64,000 nucleotides of DNA from contig NW_026089624.1 in NCBI RefSeq assembly GCF_024586455.1, positions 16,893,341-16,957,340 on the forward strand, given 5' to 3'. Below the pieces are notes generated by a model. That model was not told the DNA's origin. It saw nothing but the letters and a program-made list of their open reading frames with translations, and made no database searches. Shown one piece after another: positions 42,918 through 57,900 of this stretch; the stretch's first letter is position 1, and each line of letters opens with the position of its first letter. The DNA is from Bactrocera neohumeralis (Eukaryota > Arthropoda > Insecta > Diptera > Tephritidae). The position numbers were made by a program, and so were the translations under genes.

Positions 42918-45900
42918 CTAGAAATGAACATCATGAAGGTATAAAATTATATTTAAACTAAGGTATTATTCAAAGAATTACTTTACCCGTGAGTACATGT
43001 ACCCTTACAGAAGCTGGTATTGCTCCGGTTGGTACACAAGTATAGTTCCCAGAGTCACGCAGCGAAGCTCGAGTCAGCATTAAACGACTTGTGGTACCTA
43101 CATCCGTTTTTTCCGTTTCTAAACTGATCCCGCCACGTTGAGAATCAAAGTCAACAACCGATGCGCCATGATACCTACATAATAAAGAAATATTTTCAAA
43201 TAAACGGCTTAAATGAAGCATACACACTAAAAGAAAATGACAAAACGAAAGAAAAGTGAGCTCCCACACCAACCCAATTCATGTCCTTGATTGTTGAGTT
43301 TATAGGTGTGTTCGAGCTGTATAATGATGAATAAGTATTAAAATAAAATGCTTAATTCAATTATTTAATAACATTTGAAAGAATTAAATGTAATAACATA
43401 TAAATTAGTTTTAAAAAAGCAGAGTTACTTTTATTGGTTTAAATTTACAGAAAAAGTTTTTTAATTTTATTTCCCACAGGTGACTCTTCTCACTGTGATT
43501 CCATGATTTGTGGGCGTGACAACGATCCGATTACGCTCATCTACGAACTCGATCTCACTGTTTTTTGCCAAGAACCACGTGTTCCAATTTTTATTATGAT
43601 ATTTTGGTTTTTACTCAAGTTGACTTTGCACAGACGTACGGACATTCAGCCGAGTTTCAACTCGCCCCATCATCCTTATCATTTATATGCACATAACCCT
43701 GTATCTAACTCGATTATTTTTTAGGTAATACAAACAATCTTTCGGTGAACAAAACTATTATACTTAGTAACAACATGTTGCAATAGTATAAAAATCTTAC
43801 GTGTTTGAAAAATTGTACTATCATTTTTTGTTTTAGCAACTCAAAATTATCAAGAAACAACGTCAAAGTTATTTAATGACTGTAAAATAGTGTTATTATT
43901 CATTCAGGCAGTCGCGGTGAAAAGAAGCCATCTTTAAGTAACCAAAACTCTAAATGAATATAATTATTATTGTTTTTAACGTACATATCTTCTAAATCAC
44001 ACTCAGGACAATTCTTTTATGCACCCCTATCAAAAGTGTGAAAATTGATGAAATCGGATATTAAGCCCGCCCCATCCCCATATAACTATTTTGTTAAAAA
44101 CTACTAAAAGCGCGATAAATCAATAAATAAATGCGCCAGAGACATTAAGCTTGACACCCAAAATGCTACGGCATACCTCAATACCGACTCGTCCAATTTC
44201 AACCCAATTCGGTATATTTCAGTGTGAAAATGGACGAAATCAGACTAAAACCACGCCTACTCCCATATAACAGAATTTTGAATTCCATCAGATTTCACTT
44301 TCTAGTATGCAAATCAAGCCTCAGTGAATGTGTCTGAATAAAACTTTGCATGAAAAGTGCGCTTAAAGTAAGCCACCTTATAATAAAAACTTTTCAAAAC
44401 CGGATTACTACTGTTCAAGCCACCAGATACCTAATATGTGGATCCCACTTACAACAGCGAACATATGATCGAAAATATCGGTCAATTTATAATATATCGA
44501 TGAATATGTCAGATATTTTAGCAAAGTTGACTGATTTATAATATTGGATATCCTATATAAATACATATGTTTATTTAGTCTACGAATTACCGCCACTCTC
44601 ATATATTTCATATAAATATTTTCGTTATTCTAACAAGTCTTATGCCTTAAACTAAGATAATTTGATGAACCTTGCTACACATATTTCTTGCCAATTAAAT
44701 AAGAACGAATTCGTAGACAGACGTCATGGATAATATGATACGTGACTTTAGCATTGGCTCTCTTTTTCTGTCAAACGCGTTCCCTGATTATTTGACAGCG
44801 ATGGAGATCAGGGAATTTCTATCAGCTGATTTCAGAAAAGGCGGGCTGCCAGAAATAAACCGCTATAATTAACTGACAAAATCAGTGTGAAACGAAATTT
44901 CAAAGAAGTTCGTGCATATTTGTTAAAAAAGATTTTTGTGTGTTGTGAGTATTAATGATTTTGCATTTTAATATTTATATATGTATTTTCAAAGTTATTA
45001 ATTTACTATTTTTATATAATTTAGTGAAAATGCCAAAAGTAAGGAAGTGTGTGGTTGGATGCAAAGGCGGAGAGCATATTTTCAACTTTCCTTGTAAGGA
45101 AAAGGATAAAGACAGGTTAGTCCAAAAGTTAAAAACTATGAGTATTTGTAAACAGTATTTTTTAAATTTAAACTTTGTGCATGATATTTTATAGAGTTAA
45201 TATAGTAGTTCTTAAAAATATGTAATTTACTAATCTAAGTACATATAGTAAATATATATTTGTAATTAAATTCTACTACGTACTTGTATGTTAAATAAAA
45301 ATAAATATTTTATTGTATCACATTATTGATTGTATTACTTCTTCTTCTTCTTAATTGGCGTAGAAACCGCTTAAGCGATTATAGCCGAGTTAACAACAGC
45401 GCGCCAGTCGTTTCTTCTTTTCGCTGCGTGGCGCCAATTGGATATTCCAAGCGAAGCCAGGTCCTTCTCCACTTGGTCCTTCCAACCGAGTGGAGGTCTT
45501 CCTCTTCCTCTGCTTCCCCCGGCGGGTACTGCATCGAATACTTTCAGAGCTGGAGTGTTTTCGTCCATCCGGACAACATGACCTAGCCAGCGTAGCCGCT
45601 GTCTTTAAATTCGCTGAACTATGTCAATGTCGTCGTATATCTCGTACAGCTTATCGTTCCATCGAATGCGATATTCGCCGTGGCCGACGCGCAAAGGACC
45701 ATAAATCTTTCGCAGAACTTTTCTCTCGAAAACTCGCAACGTCGACTCATCCGTTGTTGACATCGTCCAAGACTCTGCACCATACAGCAGGACGGGAATT
45801 ATGAGTGACTTATAGAGTTTGGTTTTTTGTTTGTCGAGAGAGAGGACTTTGCTTCTCAATTGCCTACTCAGTCCGAAGTAGCACCTGTTGGCAAGAGTTA

Positions 45901-48900
45901 ACTTGCGTTGGATTTCTAGGCTGACATTGTTGGTGGTGTTTACGCTGGTTCTAAGATTGACGAAATTATCTACGACTTCAAAGTTATGACTGTCAACAGT
46001 GACGTGAGACCCAAGTCGCGAATGCGACGACTGTTTGTTTGATGACAGGAGATATTTCGTCTTACCCTCGTTCACTGCCAGACCCATTTTCTGTGCTTCC
46101 TTGTCCAGCCTGGAGAAAGCAGAACTAACGGCGCGGGTGTTGAGGCCGATGATATCAATATCATCGGCATACGCCAACAGCTGTACACTCTTATAGAAGA
46201 TGGTACCTTCTCTATTTAGTTCTGCGGCTCGAACTATTTTCTCCAAAAGCAGGTTGAAAAAGTCGCACGATAGGGAATCGCCTTGTCTGAAACCTCGTTT
46301 GGTATCGAACGGCTCGGAGAGGTCCTTCCCGATCCTGACGGAGCTTTTGGTGTTACTCAACGTCAGTTTACACAGCCGTATTAGTTTTGCGGGGATACCA
46401 AATTCAGACATCGCGGCATAAAGGCAGCTCCTTTTCGTGCTGTCGAAAGCAGCTTTGAAATCGACGAAGAGGTGGTGTGTGTCGATTCTCCTTTCACGGG
46501 TCTTTTCAAGATTTGGCGCATGGTGAATATCTTGTCGGTTGTTGATTTGCCAGGTCTGAAGCCACACTGATAAGGTCCAATCAGTTTGTTGACGGTGGGC
46601 TTTAATCTTTCACACAATACGCTCGATAGAACCTTATATGCGATGTTGAGGAGGCTAATCCCACGGTAGTTGGCGCAGATTGTGGGGTCTCCTTTTTTAT
46701 GGATTGGGCATAGCACACTTAAATTCCAATCGTTGGGCATGCTTTCGTCCGACCATATTTTACAAAGAAGCTGATGCATGCACCTTATCAGTTCTTCGCC
46801 GCCGTGTTTGAATAGCTCGGCCGGCAATCCGTCGGCCCCTGCCGCTTTGTTGTTCTTCAGGCGGGCAATTGCTATTCGAACTTCTTCATGGTCGGGCAAT
46901 GGAACGTCTGCTCCATCGTCATCGATTGGGAAATCGGGTTCTCCTTCTCCTGGTGTTGTGCGTTCCCTGCCATTCAGCAGGCTGGAGAAGTGTTCCCTCC
47001 ATAATTTAAGTATGCTCTGGGCATCAGTGACTAGATCACCTTTGGGGGTTCTACAGGAATACGCTCCGGTCTTGAAACCTTCCGTAAGCCGCCGCATTTT
47101 TCGTAGAATTTTCGAGCATTACCCCTGTCGGGCAGCTTATCAAGCTCTTCATACTCACGCATTTCAGCCTCTTTCTTCTTCTGTCTACAATGCGTCTCGC
47201 TTCCCTCTTCAACTCTCGGTATCTATCCCATCCCGCACGTGTATTGGTCGATCGTAACGTTGCGAGGTAGGCAGCCTGTTTTCTCTCCGCTGCGACACGG
47301 CACTCCTCGTCGTACCAGCTGTTCTTTTGCACTTTCCAAAAACCAATGGTTTCGGTTGCAGCTGTACGTAAGGAGTTTGAATGCCGTCCCACAGTTCCTT
47401 ATACCGAGTTGTTGACGAGTGCTCTCAGAGAGCAGGAGTGCAAGCCGAGTAGAAAATCGTTCGGCTGTCTGTTGTGATTGCAGCTTCTCGACGTCGAACC
47501 TTCCTTGTGTTTGGTGGCGCGCGTTTTTTGCTGCACAGAGGCGGGTGCGAATCTTAGCTGCAACAAGATAGTGGTCCGAGTCGATGTTAGGACCTCGGAG
47601 CGCACGCACATCTAAAACACTGGAGACGTGTCTTCCGTCTATCACAACATGATCGATCTGGTTGGTAGTTTTTCGATCCGGAGACAGCCAGGTAGCTTGA
47701 TGAATCTTCTTATGCTGGAATCTAGTACTACAGATAACCATATTTCGGGCCCCGGCGAAGTCAATCAGCCTCAACCCATTTGGGGATGTTTCGTCGTGGA
47801 GGCTGAATTTACCGACCGTAGTGCCAAATATACCTTCTTTGCCCACCCTCGGCGACGGAGTCTCTCTCCCACCACGAATCCTACACCAAACTTGCGCTCC
47901 TTTATATGGCCACTGTAGTAAATGTCACAAGGACCTACTCGTCTCTGTCCTTGTCCCGTCCATCGCATTTCTTGGACGGCGGTGATGTCAGCCTTTGTCT
48001 TTACGAGGACATCAACCAGCTGGGCAGCGGCACCTTCCCAATTAAGGGACCGGACATTCCAGGTTCATGCCCTCAATTCGTAGTCCTTATTTCGTTTGCC
48101 ATGGTCGTCATCAAAAGGGGGGTCTCTCATCCGAGGCTGGTTGTAGCTCTTCACTGGGGGTGTTTTTACGTGGCGGGTCCCAAACCCAGCGCACAACCCT
48201 TGTAGGGAATGTTTCGCCTTCTCACTTTAGCTCGCCTTCGAACGGATGTTCTTAGGCTACCCAGAGGATACTTGGTCAAAGACCGGAAGTAGTGAGCTGC
48301 TTGAGCCATGTGTAAAAGAATCGTTTCTGGCCACTCCCAAGTGAATGGCGATCAGAGAACTTTCCTCACTTGCGTGAACTTCTACACATGACTCCATCCT
48401 TGTATTACTTAGTGTAGAAATAATTTCAAAAATTACAGTATTTTGGTAGGAAAATTAGAATAGTATATACATATATTACGTGTAGTATTTAAAAATAAAT
48501 AATAGTTTAATAAGTAGAAAAGTATAATATTATTTCTTTAAATTAAAATAAATATAAATAAGAAATGTGTTGTAAGGTGTAGGGTTTCTTTATTTGTATT
48601 TTTATTAGATATTTAATTTGGCTGAATCGGTTGGGTGTAGGAGACACCAAAATTAAACATCTGTTTGCCTGTGATCGGCACTTTTCCTTATCTATGAGGT
48701 TGAATAAAAAGCTAAGGTTTAATGCTGTTCCGAACACGCATTTGCCAAATGCACCGGAACCTCGTTTGAAATATAAAAATGTTTTTAGTCCCAATTCAAA
48801 TATTGAAATGGGAACGGAAGAATTTTCTTTTTTAAATAATGATACCGAATCAGGATTGCTTGATAACGGTAATAATTTGATGCTATTAGCATCCGTGGCC

Positions 48901-51900
48901 AAAGAGGCCCAGGAGGAAGTAGGATTTTTAGGGATGGCTAATTCCAGGGAAATAGGCAGTCAAATAAATTTAAGTTTAGTATCAGGAGCTCTTAGGGAAC
49001 AAAAATTGGTGGAGGAAAATTTGTGCTTGAAAAATAAATTAGAAGAAAAGGAGAGGGAAATTAATTACTTAAAATATCAGTTAGAAGATTTAGCAAAGAA
49101 ATATAGAAGAATAAAGAAGGAATTAAAGGAGAAAGAGGAAGGTTTTGATTTAATAGGCCACTTTAATAGTAATTTTCCTCCACAAATAAGCGCCATAGTG
49201 CGCAATAGTATAAAAAATTTCAACCGAAATCCCAATGGTCGTAGATACGAAAGTTATTTTAAAACACTGGCTTTAGGCGTTTACTTCTTATCACCTTTAG
49301 CTTACAGACACCTTAAGCCAATCCTTAGGTTTCCGGATGAGAGAACTCTGTACGAGTTTGTTTCGGAATGGCCCCGCGATCCTGGATGTAATAGCAGTAG
49401 TATTAGATGTTTAGAGTTGAGAAGTCGGGGATTTAGTCAGGAGCAAAAATTCGTGTCTATTTTGTGTGACGAAATGGCACTTAAGAGTCATATGCAATAT
49501 TTACCTAAATTTGATAAAATTGTAGGAGTTGAGGATTACGGCGATGAAAATCGCTCTGGTAGAATAGGTAATAGTGCGATGACTCTGATGGTCCAAGGTA
49601 TTGGTGGAACACCTTGGTCTCACCCCTATCGTATTTTATTGTCCATGGTTCCTGTAAAGGTGATGTAGCCAAAAAATATATTTTTGAGGCCATTACGCAG
49701 TTACAAAACATAGGTCTTAATCCATGCCATTTTGTTTGTGATCAGGGTTCTAACTTTCTCAATTTAGCTAGGGTCTTAGGGGTTTGCGAAGAGCGCCCAT
49801 CCTTCAATGTAAATGGCAAAGAGGTATTTTTTTTTAATGATAGTCCCCACCTTTTAAAAAATACCCGAAATTGTCTCGAAAATTTTAAAAATAAAGTAAG
49901 TTTTAAATCGCGTCCGATAAGTTGGTCCGATATAGTGCACTTTTATAATAAAGATTCGCAAAATCACATTCGCTGTGCACCGAAATTGTCTGATGCTCAT
50001 ATTGCGCCAAATAATTTTCAAAAAATGAGTGTCAAACTTGCTAGTCAAGTGTTCAGTGACACAGTCGCTTCCGGAATGTTATCGATTTATAGTTCCGGTC
50101 ATTTGACTTGTCCCTCAAATAGTTACTATAATACCGCGGAATATATTTTATTTATTAATAAATTATTTGATATATTTAATAGTAGTAATTTTGAAGCTAT
50201 TTTGCCCAACAAAAAAGTTTTTTCGGCAACTCCCGAACAGTTGCAATTTTTAGACGAGGCTCTGAAACTTTTAAGGACGATTAGGGTTAACGATGACACC
50301 GGGGCTGACATCACTTCATCTTTCAACTATCTTAAGGGTTGGATCCTTAATATAAATAGTTTAAAACGATTGTGGCGATTCTTGTCACGCTCAGGTTTTC
50401 AACATGTACAGACGAGACGATTATGTCAGGACAACCTTGAGAATTATTTTGGACAAATCAGAAGGGGCGGTGGTAGATGTGTAAGGATAACACCTTATAT
50501 GTTCTGCAATTTGTTTAAAAAATCATGGGGGTTGCGTTACGCCAACTTGGTAACCAACGGAAACTGCGAACCGACAGCTCCCAACGAAAGCTTTTCTCCT
50601 AACATTTCGAATGATATAATAGAAAGTGTGTGTAATGACCGTTTAATGCAGGACTTATCGTGGCAAGAGTTCCAGGGACTTCCACGACCTGAACATTCGT
50701 TCAATATGCTAGGATTAGACAGCAACTTCGAGGTAGATGATGTTGAGGTAGATTTTTTTAGAGACAATGCAATTGCATATGTTAGTGGCTATTTTTATAT
50801 AAAAATATTTAGGGCACACACTTCCTCTCAACCCTTACCTTATTTAGGAGATGAGTTTTCAATCGAATACCTCTTTACGCAAGAAAGGCAAATTGACAGA
50901 TGCAATTTAATTAAGCCGCCTCAGGGATTTTTAGATTACTTAAAAGAAATAGAAATAATTTTTGTTAGGGAATTTGATTGCGTTTGTCACAGGATAGGCG
51001 TAGGGCAGTTATTATTCGATAAAATGAAGCATGTCAGCCCTTATAAATGTTGTAGTAAAAGCGATAGTAATGCTAATCTAGCACTATATATTAGGATTCG
51101 TATATTTTTCGCCCTTAAGTTTTTCAACAGGAACCTTAGTAGACCCCATTATAAAACAAAAATATTATGTGTTTCACATATGTAGGATTTTTTGGAAAAA
51201 ATAGCTTCAAAATTGGCACATAAATATAATATTTTCGAGACAATTTTATATCCTAATTTTTCTTCGACTTCTTGTTTCGTCTTTTTAATTATATTTTGTT
51301 ATTTAAAACTGGGTTCTGGGAAACTTTGGCATTATGTATATGTATATTTCTGTAAATATTATTTTAAGTTATATTAATTAAGTATATTCATATATGTATT
51401 GAATACATATATCTTCAATTTGTGATATTTTTAAATGAATTGTTTTGTTTTTCTGTTTTTTTATTACAATAATTTGTTACATTATGAATTGTTTTGTTTT
51501 TGTGTTCATTTATTATTTTAAATTGTTACATCAGTTATAAGAAATGTATTTATTTATCTACATATTAGTACTATGTGGCATACATATTGTGATATTTTTT
51601 GTGAATTGTTTTGGTTTCTGATGTTTATATACATTTTTTTTATTTGTTAATTATGTATTTATTTTTAATATGTACATATATGTAGATATATATTATATTT
51701 TGTGTTGTATATGGGTGATATAGGCCTACTGGGGAACCGAGCACCCAAAAATAATATCGGTAACGCGCTATTTGCATACCTCAGTGGTAGTGTGGAAATT
51801 GCAAAATGTCCAAAAGTAGTTTATAAAATGCCCAATCTAATATTTGTCAGCAGTGGCATCATTGGCAAATGTTATAAAAAATGCGAGTTTTGACAGCTCT

Positions 51901-54900
51901 CTCTCGATTCAAAGAGTCACGTATCATATTATCCATGCAGACGTAATCGGACGACTGCCACGGCCACACCATTAATCGAAAACTTATAAAGTACTATAAC
52001 TAAGCCGTAAACTAAGATGCTGAACTCCAATTTGGCTTAGCGAATCACATTAAGGCGGGGCACCTGTGGTTTGAAAATCCCTTATAAATTTATTATATAT
52101 ATCTTTCGAACCAATAAAGCTATATCACCCAATTTAGCACAGGTCAAATCTTTTCAACCCTTTTTACGATAGTGTGAAATCGCTCAAGCCAAATCCCTAC
52201 TGACACTGCAAAAATGAATGACATAGCCGCCGACTCCCATACAATGGTTTTTTACAAACTTCTAAAAGTATGATAAATCAATAACTAAATGCGTCAGATA
52301 TTTTAAATTTTACATTTTATATATATCGAGACTTGCTCAACCGATTTCAAGTAAATTCGGTGCATAAGTTTCGTCTAAAATTTCTATGTTTCAGTGAAAT
52401 CGGATTACAACCACGCCTACTTCTCATATAACACAATTTTAAAGTGCATTCTGTAAGCACTCTCGAGTCACTCTTTGAGACATTTATAGGCTAGTTATTA
52501 TTCGCAACACAGTCTCTAGTCTTAGTCATAAAATATTGTCAAAAATGTGCGACTTGACCAGGTTACAAAACTAAAAAGAACTCTTGTTTGCCATTTTGAA
52601 TATACTGAATAGAGGTCATCTTAGAAATTAATCGATTGTCGTTCTTTATGTTTTGTAAATCAATTTCATATAAATTTCGTAAATATTCTGAAACAAGCCA
52701 GCATATATTTCGCTATGTTATAGACAATTTAATATTTGTTATCGACAAATTTATTTTCATTCAAGTGTAAATACATCTAAATGAGAGCTGATTATACCTG
52801 TTCGTTTTCAATTGAGAGAATTTCTTGACAGTCGTGCACTGAGTTGCAAAATCGTCTCAAGTCACAAAAATTGTCTCTAATTTAAGATCTCAATTTTAGA
52901 GACTTGTGACTGTATCACAGCACAGATTCGCTCGATTAAATTCGATCTAATCCATTCCCATTCCAGTATACAACTAAAACACCAGTCAATGTAGCGGGAC
53001 AAAATTCCCGAACGTACCACCTATGACCAAAAATTGTCCAAATCGAACAAAAGTTGTTAAAGCCCCTAGTTATCGAATATGTGGACCCCAGTACCTTTAA
53101 TTGACTTATTACCGAAAATAATGGTCAATGTGTGAGGTATATAACTGAAATTAGTAGTAATCCTTTCCTGATAATAGTATATCTGAATGTAAAAAATGGG
53201 CTGAATCCGGTCAACCCCCATATACCTAATATAAAGATTTTCAAACTTTCAGGTGACTTCTGCCACATACAAGGTCTGTCGCAAAAGAAACAGAACTTTT
53301 TAAATATAACTGTTTTTGGTGGCGCCACCTATTGGTTGGTACATGAAATAAAAAGTTTGATCTCTTGTTGACATTACGTAAAAATTTTAAGACAATTGGA
53401 TAACTACAATCGATGTTATCGATCAAAAGGTGACAGCAGCTTTTGGTCATCGGTCGTAAAATGAATTTTGAACAAAGACCAAATATTAAATTTTGTTTTA
53501 AGCGTGGGAAAACGTTTACTGAAACATTTCAAATGATGAAAAAAGTGTATGGTGATCAGTGCCTATTCCGTAGTAATGTGCATGAGGGGTTTAAGCGATT
53601 CCAAGAAGGTCGTGAGGACCTCTGTGACGATCAGAAGTCGGTCGTCTTCAGAAGTCAAAAATAAAGACAATGCTGATTTGTTTTTACGATTCCGAGGGTA
53701 TTGTACACCGAGAGTTCGTCCCACCTGGCCAAACGATTAATGCTGTGTTTTACCTTGGTGTTATGAAGCGTCTTTTGTCACGCATTCGTCGTGCTCGACC
53801 ATATTACCGTGAGGCAGGGTCCTGGCGCCTGTTGCACGATAATGCGCCGTGTCATCGGTCGACGCTTGTCACTGATTTTTTGACAAAAAACTCCATATTA
53901 ACCATTAATCACTTACCCTACTCACCTGATCTGGCACCCTGTGATTTTTACTTATTTGGAAAACTTAATTTGCCCATGAAAGGACACTGGTTTCAGGACA
54001 TTTCAGCTATCCAAAAGACGACGACCGATATTCTCAAGAGCATTCTGAAAAATTACCTTAAACACTCATTTGAATTGCTAATTGACCGGGCTAAACGCTG
54101 TATCGAAGCACAAGGAAACTGCTTTGAATAAAAAATATAACTTTTGAAAAATATTAATTTTTTGTTGTTTTTTTAACAGTCCTGTTTCTTTTGCGACAGA
54201 CCTTGTATACATATAGCCCAACATTTGAGTTATCTCAATGAAGCTGAGAAAGCGTTTTTTATTGATGTGCATTTTATTAGCATATGGCATGCTGGTCGAC
54301 ACTACCCCCAACTTCCGTATTTTAACATAACATTTTCCCAGCACCTAAAGGACGTACTTTGATTGTTGCTAGTTGCAAGAATATAAAATGCAAACATTGA
54401 TCTTTTTTACTTATTTAAGTTATAAACGTATCAATCTGTAATCTTTGTATATGATATTTGTAATTTTTTTTTAGTTTTTTATCTTACCAAGCCACGCTAG
54501 ATGCATGAATGTTTACGGAACAAGCTAATGCGATTGTACTATCCCGCTTTACATGAATCTCTGTTGAGCCGAGAATTTTCGCACGCGCCGCTAAAGAAAG
54601 AAATAAGATATAAACATACTATATATGTATATTATATTGAAAATACATATGTATGTAAATAATATAAAATCATTTTTCTGAAAACGCGCATGGCATACCG
54701 GATGTATGCGTATTATATTTACGCGTTGAAGTTCTTGTTGTCTCAACTGAACCTTCCCCTCACTCCTCAAATTTTGTTTTAAATATCTACAAATGAATTT
54801 CGCGTAGTTAATGGTCATTACAAACCTTTTGATTTCTAAAAACGTTTTTTACATAAGAGCAATTATGTCTGGTAATTTACTCTCCATAAATAAAAAATGT

Positions 54901-57900
54901 TTGTCAAAGCCATATGCAAATAATATTCTGTAGCAACTAGTTGCAAGAGTATAAAAAAAGTTCAACAACCAAAAAAGAAGTGGTTAAGATTGAACTGTGA
55001 AACTGCATATGGTTAGAGGAAAAATTGTATTATATAAGATCTGATATTAAACCATCGAAAAATGCTTACAGGATTCATCAATACAATAATGTTCTCTCTT
55101 TCCTTAGCACTGGACGATACTCAAGGAAATGGCGAACTTATCATTCTAGTGTTGTGAGGGTCAATAATGCACAATGAACAATCTCAGAAAATAAGTATAT
55201 ATTTCCATCGTACATTTTAAAAACATAATCGCATCTATTACTCTGTTAGTTATAATAACCCAAGTAACTTCATCAGTAAGGTTAATATATTAATTTAATA
55301 CCATGTTCCGACAAAAAATTTTGGGTGGTTAGATTACATTTAATCTATTACTAATCTGGACTGTCCTCACTGCTGCTGCAGATTTATAAATCAGCTGATT
55401 TTGAAAATTTTACATTGCTTAATATTTATTAAAAGAAAACATTGTAGTGTCATATTTTGTTCAAAAAGACGTTTTTTTATTATGTTAATATGGGCGTAAT
55501 GGATGCATCTTTTGATTTAGGAATTGCTTTTAATTTTTGTGGTTTGCATTTTTTTCTTGTTTAAATATTTTTCTCTTTGTAATGTATAAATCAGTTGATA
55601 ATCTAACAGATTTTCTTACTGGCAAGCAAGTAACACTAAATCAGAGTCGCACAGAGATATTTTTAGTAGATTAAATCTTCAAATCTCCTTGGTGTCGAGA
55701 TTAACAAGTGTAATTTTTTGCGGCGGTCAGAACATGGTATAAATCAAATGAGACAGAAATCCTAAAATTAAATCAATTTATTTTAATTTCCGAATTTATA
55801 CGATTATTTAAAATTACATTTTATTAGAAACCAATTACCAATTCGCATGCATTTATAAAACGCACTCATTGTTTAACAAAATTAGAACACAATGTACTTT
55901 TATCAAAATGTCATTTAATGACAGCAGATCTAACCTTTTGCATCATAGTATTGGGATTCGGTTATCTTATCTCTATTATCGGCCTCCGCTGCAAATGTAA
56001 GAGCAAAATAACAATTGCATTACTTATGAAATTTTTTAATTTATTTAGTTATAGAACGATCTCTAATAATTATCGTTACAATATTATGTTTTTAAAGACC
56101 TATATTAAGATGAAGTATGCAAATCCGGCCAAATGAAAGACAAAACCGATATCTAAGTACTAAAGCAACACATTCGCCACACCCTCGCTAAGTATCAAAT
56201 AATATTTATTAAAGTATGAAAGGGTTATTTTCAAGCGCAGCTGAATATAATATATCCTATTCTCTCGTTTTGTAAGAATTACAGAAATGTGAAACAGTTC
56301 CAAACATCAATCAATCAGAAGGACGGAAACCATTATTTTTGGCATATGAGGCAAGGTCTGAACTAATCCCATCCATGTTTGATACACAACTTTTTAAGTG
56401 ACTAGCCCATGTAAACATGTGATGGCAATTCGATTTCGCCCAAAGTAAAGACGCCATTTAATTGGTATGCGACAAATTAGCACAGAATTTTTTGGATTGT
56501 TCTTACCCATTGCCAATTTTTAACCGATCCACATGTAAATCGACTAGACTAGCTCTACGTTGGGCGACAATGACGGACTTTACCTACCCGCAACCCGTAC
56601 CTCCTTAGAGCGCCAATTACTGCCAGTAGCAAGTATTATCAAACGGACGCACGGACGATACCATAAATAGACTCGCCAACTTACGTAATATATTGGCAGC
56701 ATGTTGTATCTAAAAGATGTGATATTATTAATTTAATTTTAATTTTTGGGTATGCGTAATCGGGATTTGCCATTTAATCTTATTAAAGCCAGCAATTAGC
56801 ATTGGTGCAAAAGGAACACAACACAAATCGAGTCTCCGATGAATGAATTATTTCGTTACCCGTTGCTTGCAAACACTTTAATCACCTGCCATAAAAAAAT
56901 GACAGGATTAAACAATTTAAAATAACAAAAAAGTGCCTAACCCTAGAAGACACATTTCAGATGGAGAAAACGCATAGAATTTGTAATATCTGAAGTTGTA
57001 CACATATGTATTTGCTTATTTTCATACAAACTAACCCCGCTCATTTATATGTATATATATGTATCAGAAATGCCAAAAATGTATGTGGGTCAAACCACGT
57101 CAAGTGATCTATGAAAATTTCGCAAAATCACCGATTTTGAAAATGAGCAGTTCGTTAGATGAGGGAAAAGACACATACCTAGTGTCATATATATTTCGTA
57201 AAAATTCTTTTTTTTTTGTTAAGGTTATTGAAGGTTGAAATTTAGAGCATGATAAAATTGTAAAACTATTTTCTCATAAACTACTAGAGATAAGTCAATG
57301 AAATTTTTCGAAGTCAAAGAAAAATTTTCGTGCTATATTATAGTTTTTTTTTTCACCGTCCATTTGTTTAAATAATAGAATTTTACATAATTTTTTGTTA
57401 AACAATTGAAATTTTTCAAACATATTACGCCAAAAACAACTTAAAAGTGTATGGCACAACGCGGAAAATGTTTACCTTTAATAATCTGCCAAGAAAATTT
57501 ATTCATTAATGCCATTCAAAAGATATTGAATTTTTTGTCCCCTCTTCCGCTCTAAAAACGTACGGCACATACATCGATGCTCAGTGCGCTACGTAAGCTT
57601 CCGACATCTGTGCCGCAAGAAAAATATGAAATGTTATAGCATTGACAGACGGCAGCGTTAATAATCCGGATGCATTAATCCGGATTAATTCAGGAGTAAA
57701 TGAAGATAACTCCGTTGCTAACTCCCATTTAATCCTCAAAATTTTAGAGAGTTAGCTGTATTTTTGTTGACAACATTGTTAAAAATGGCCAATTTTAGTC
57801 TATACAAGCAACACTGACAGATGTTTTTTAAATTTTTAATAATAAAACAAAAAATTTTATGTTATGATGTTATGTTATGATGCAGTTTTAAAAATAACGT

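Larger units (their letters stand above)
44725..51937 (+). mobile_element. P element (THAP transposase) copy 2, both ends and 7-bp TSD present
   Basis: A 23-bp perfect TIR starting catggataatatgatacg at 44725-44747 matches its inverse at 51915-51937. CATG also starts the canonical Drosophila P TIR. Identical 7-bp duplications cagacgt (44718-44724 and 51938-51944) lie directly outside. Without the RTE nested in its first intron the element is about 4.1 kb. It encodes a two-exon THAP transposase with a single clear frameshift. It lies in intron 4 of the dpr gene on the opposite strand. The ends look transposition-competent, but the gene does not. Confidence 0.95.
44655..52480 (+). repeat. Diverged tephritid repeat split by P copy 2
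   Basis: The left piece 44655-44724 (tttgatgaaccttgctacac, ending agacgt) and right piece 51945-52480 (aatcggacgactgccacg, then ataactaagccgtaaact) align to consecutive parts of the 14574 repeat (around 14760-14830 onward). The P element therefore landed within an older repeat copy. Removing P and one 7-bp duplication restores continuity. Confidence 0.7.

Noticed and set aside
42779..42961. Plus-strand 60-codon frame with a cysteine-rich hydrophobic stretch
   Set aside because: It is the antisense of dpr exon 6; the minus strand has the acceptor, phase match and stop that make it the real coding strand.
43503..43724. 73-codon plus-strand ORF
   Set aside because: It overlaps a minus-strand copy of the tephritid repeat, a family that carries chance ORFs in all copies.
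54591..54818. Minus-strand frame upstream of dpr exon 4 as an extended exon
   Set aside because: It has no family motif, includes low-complexity IYIYSMFISY text, and the acceptor at 54591-54592 with exact phase agreement marks the exon start.
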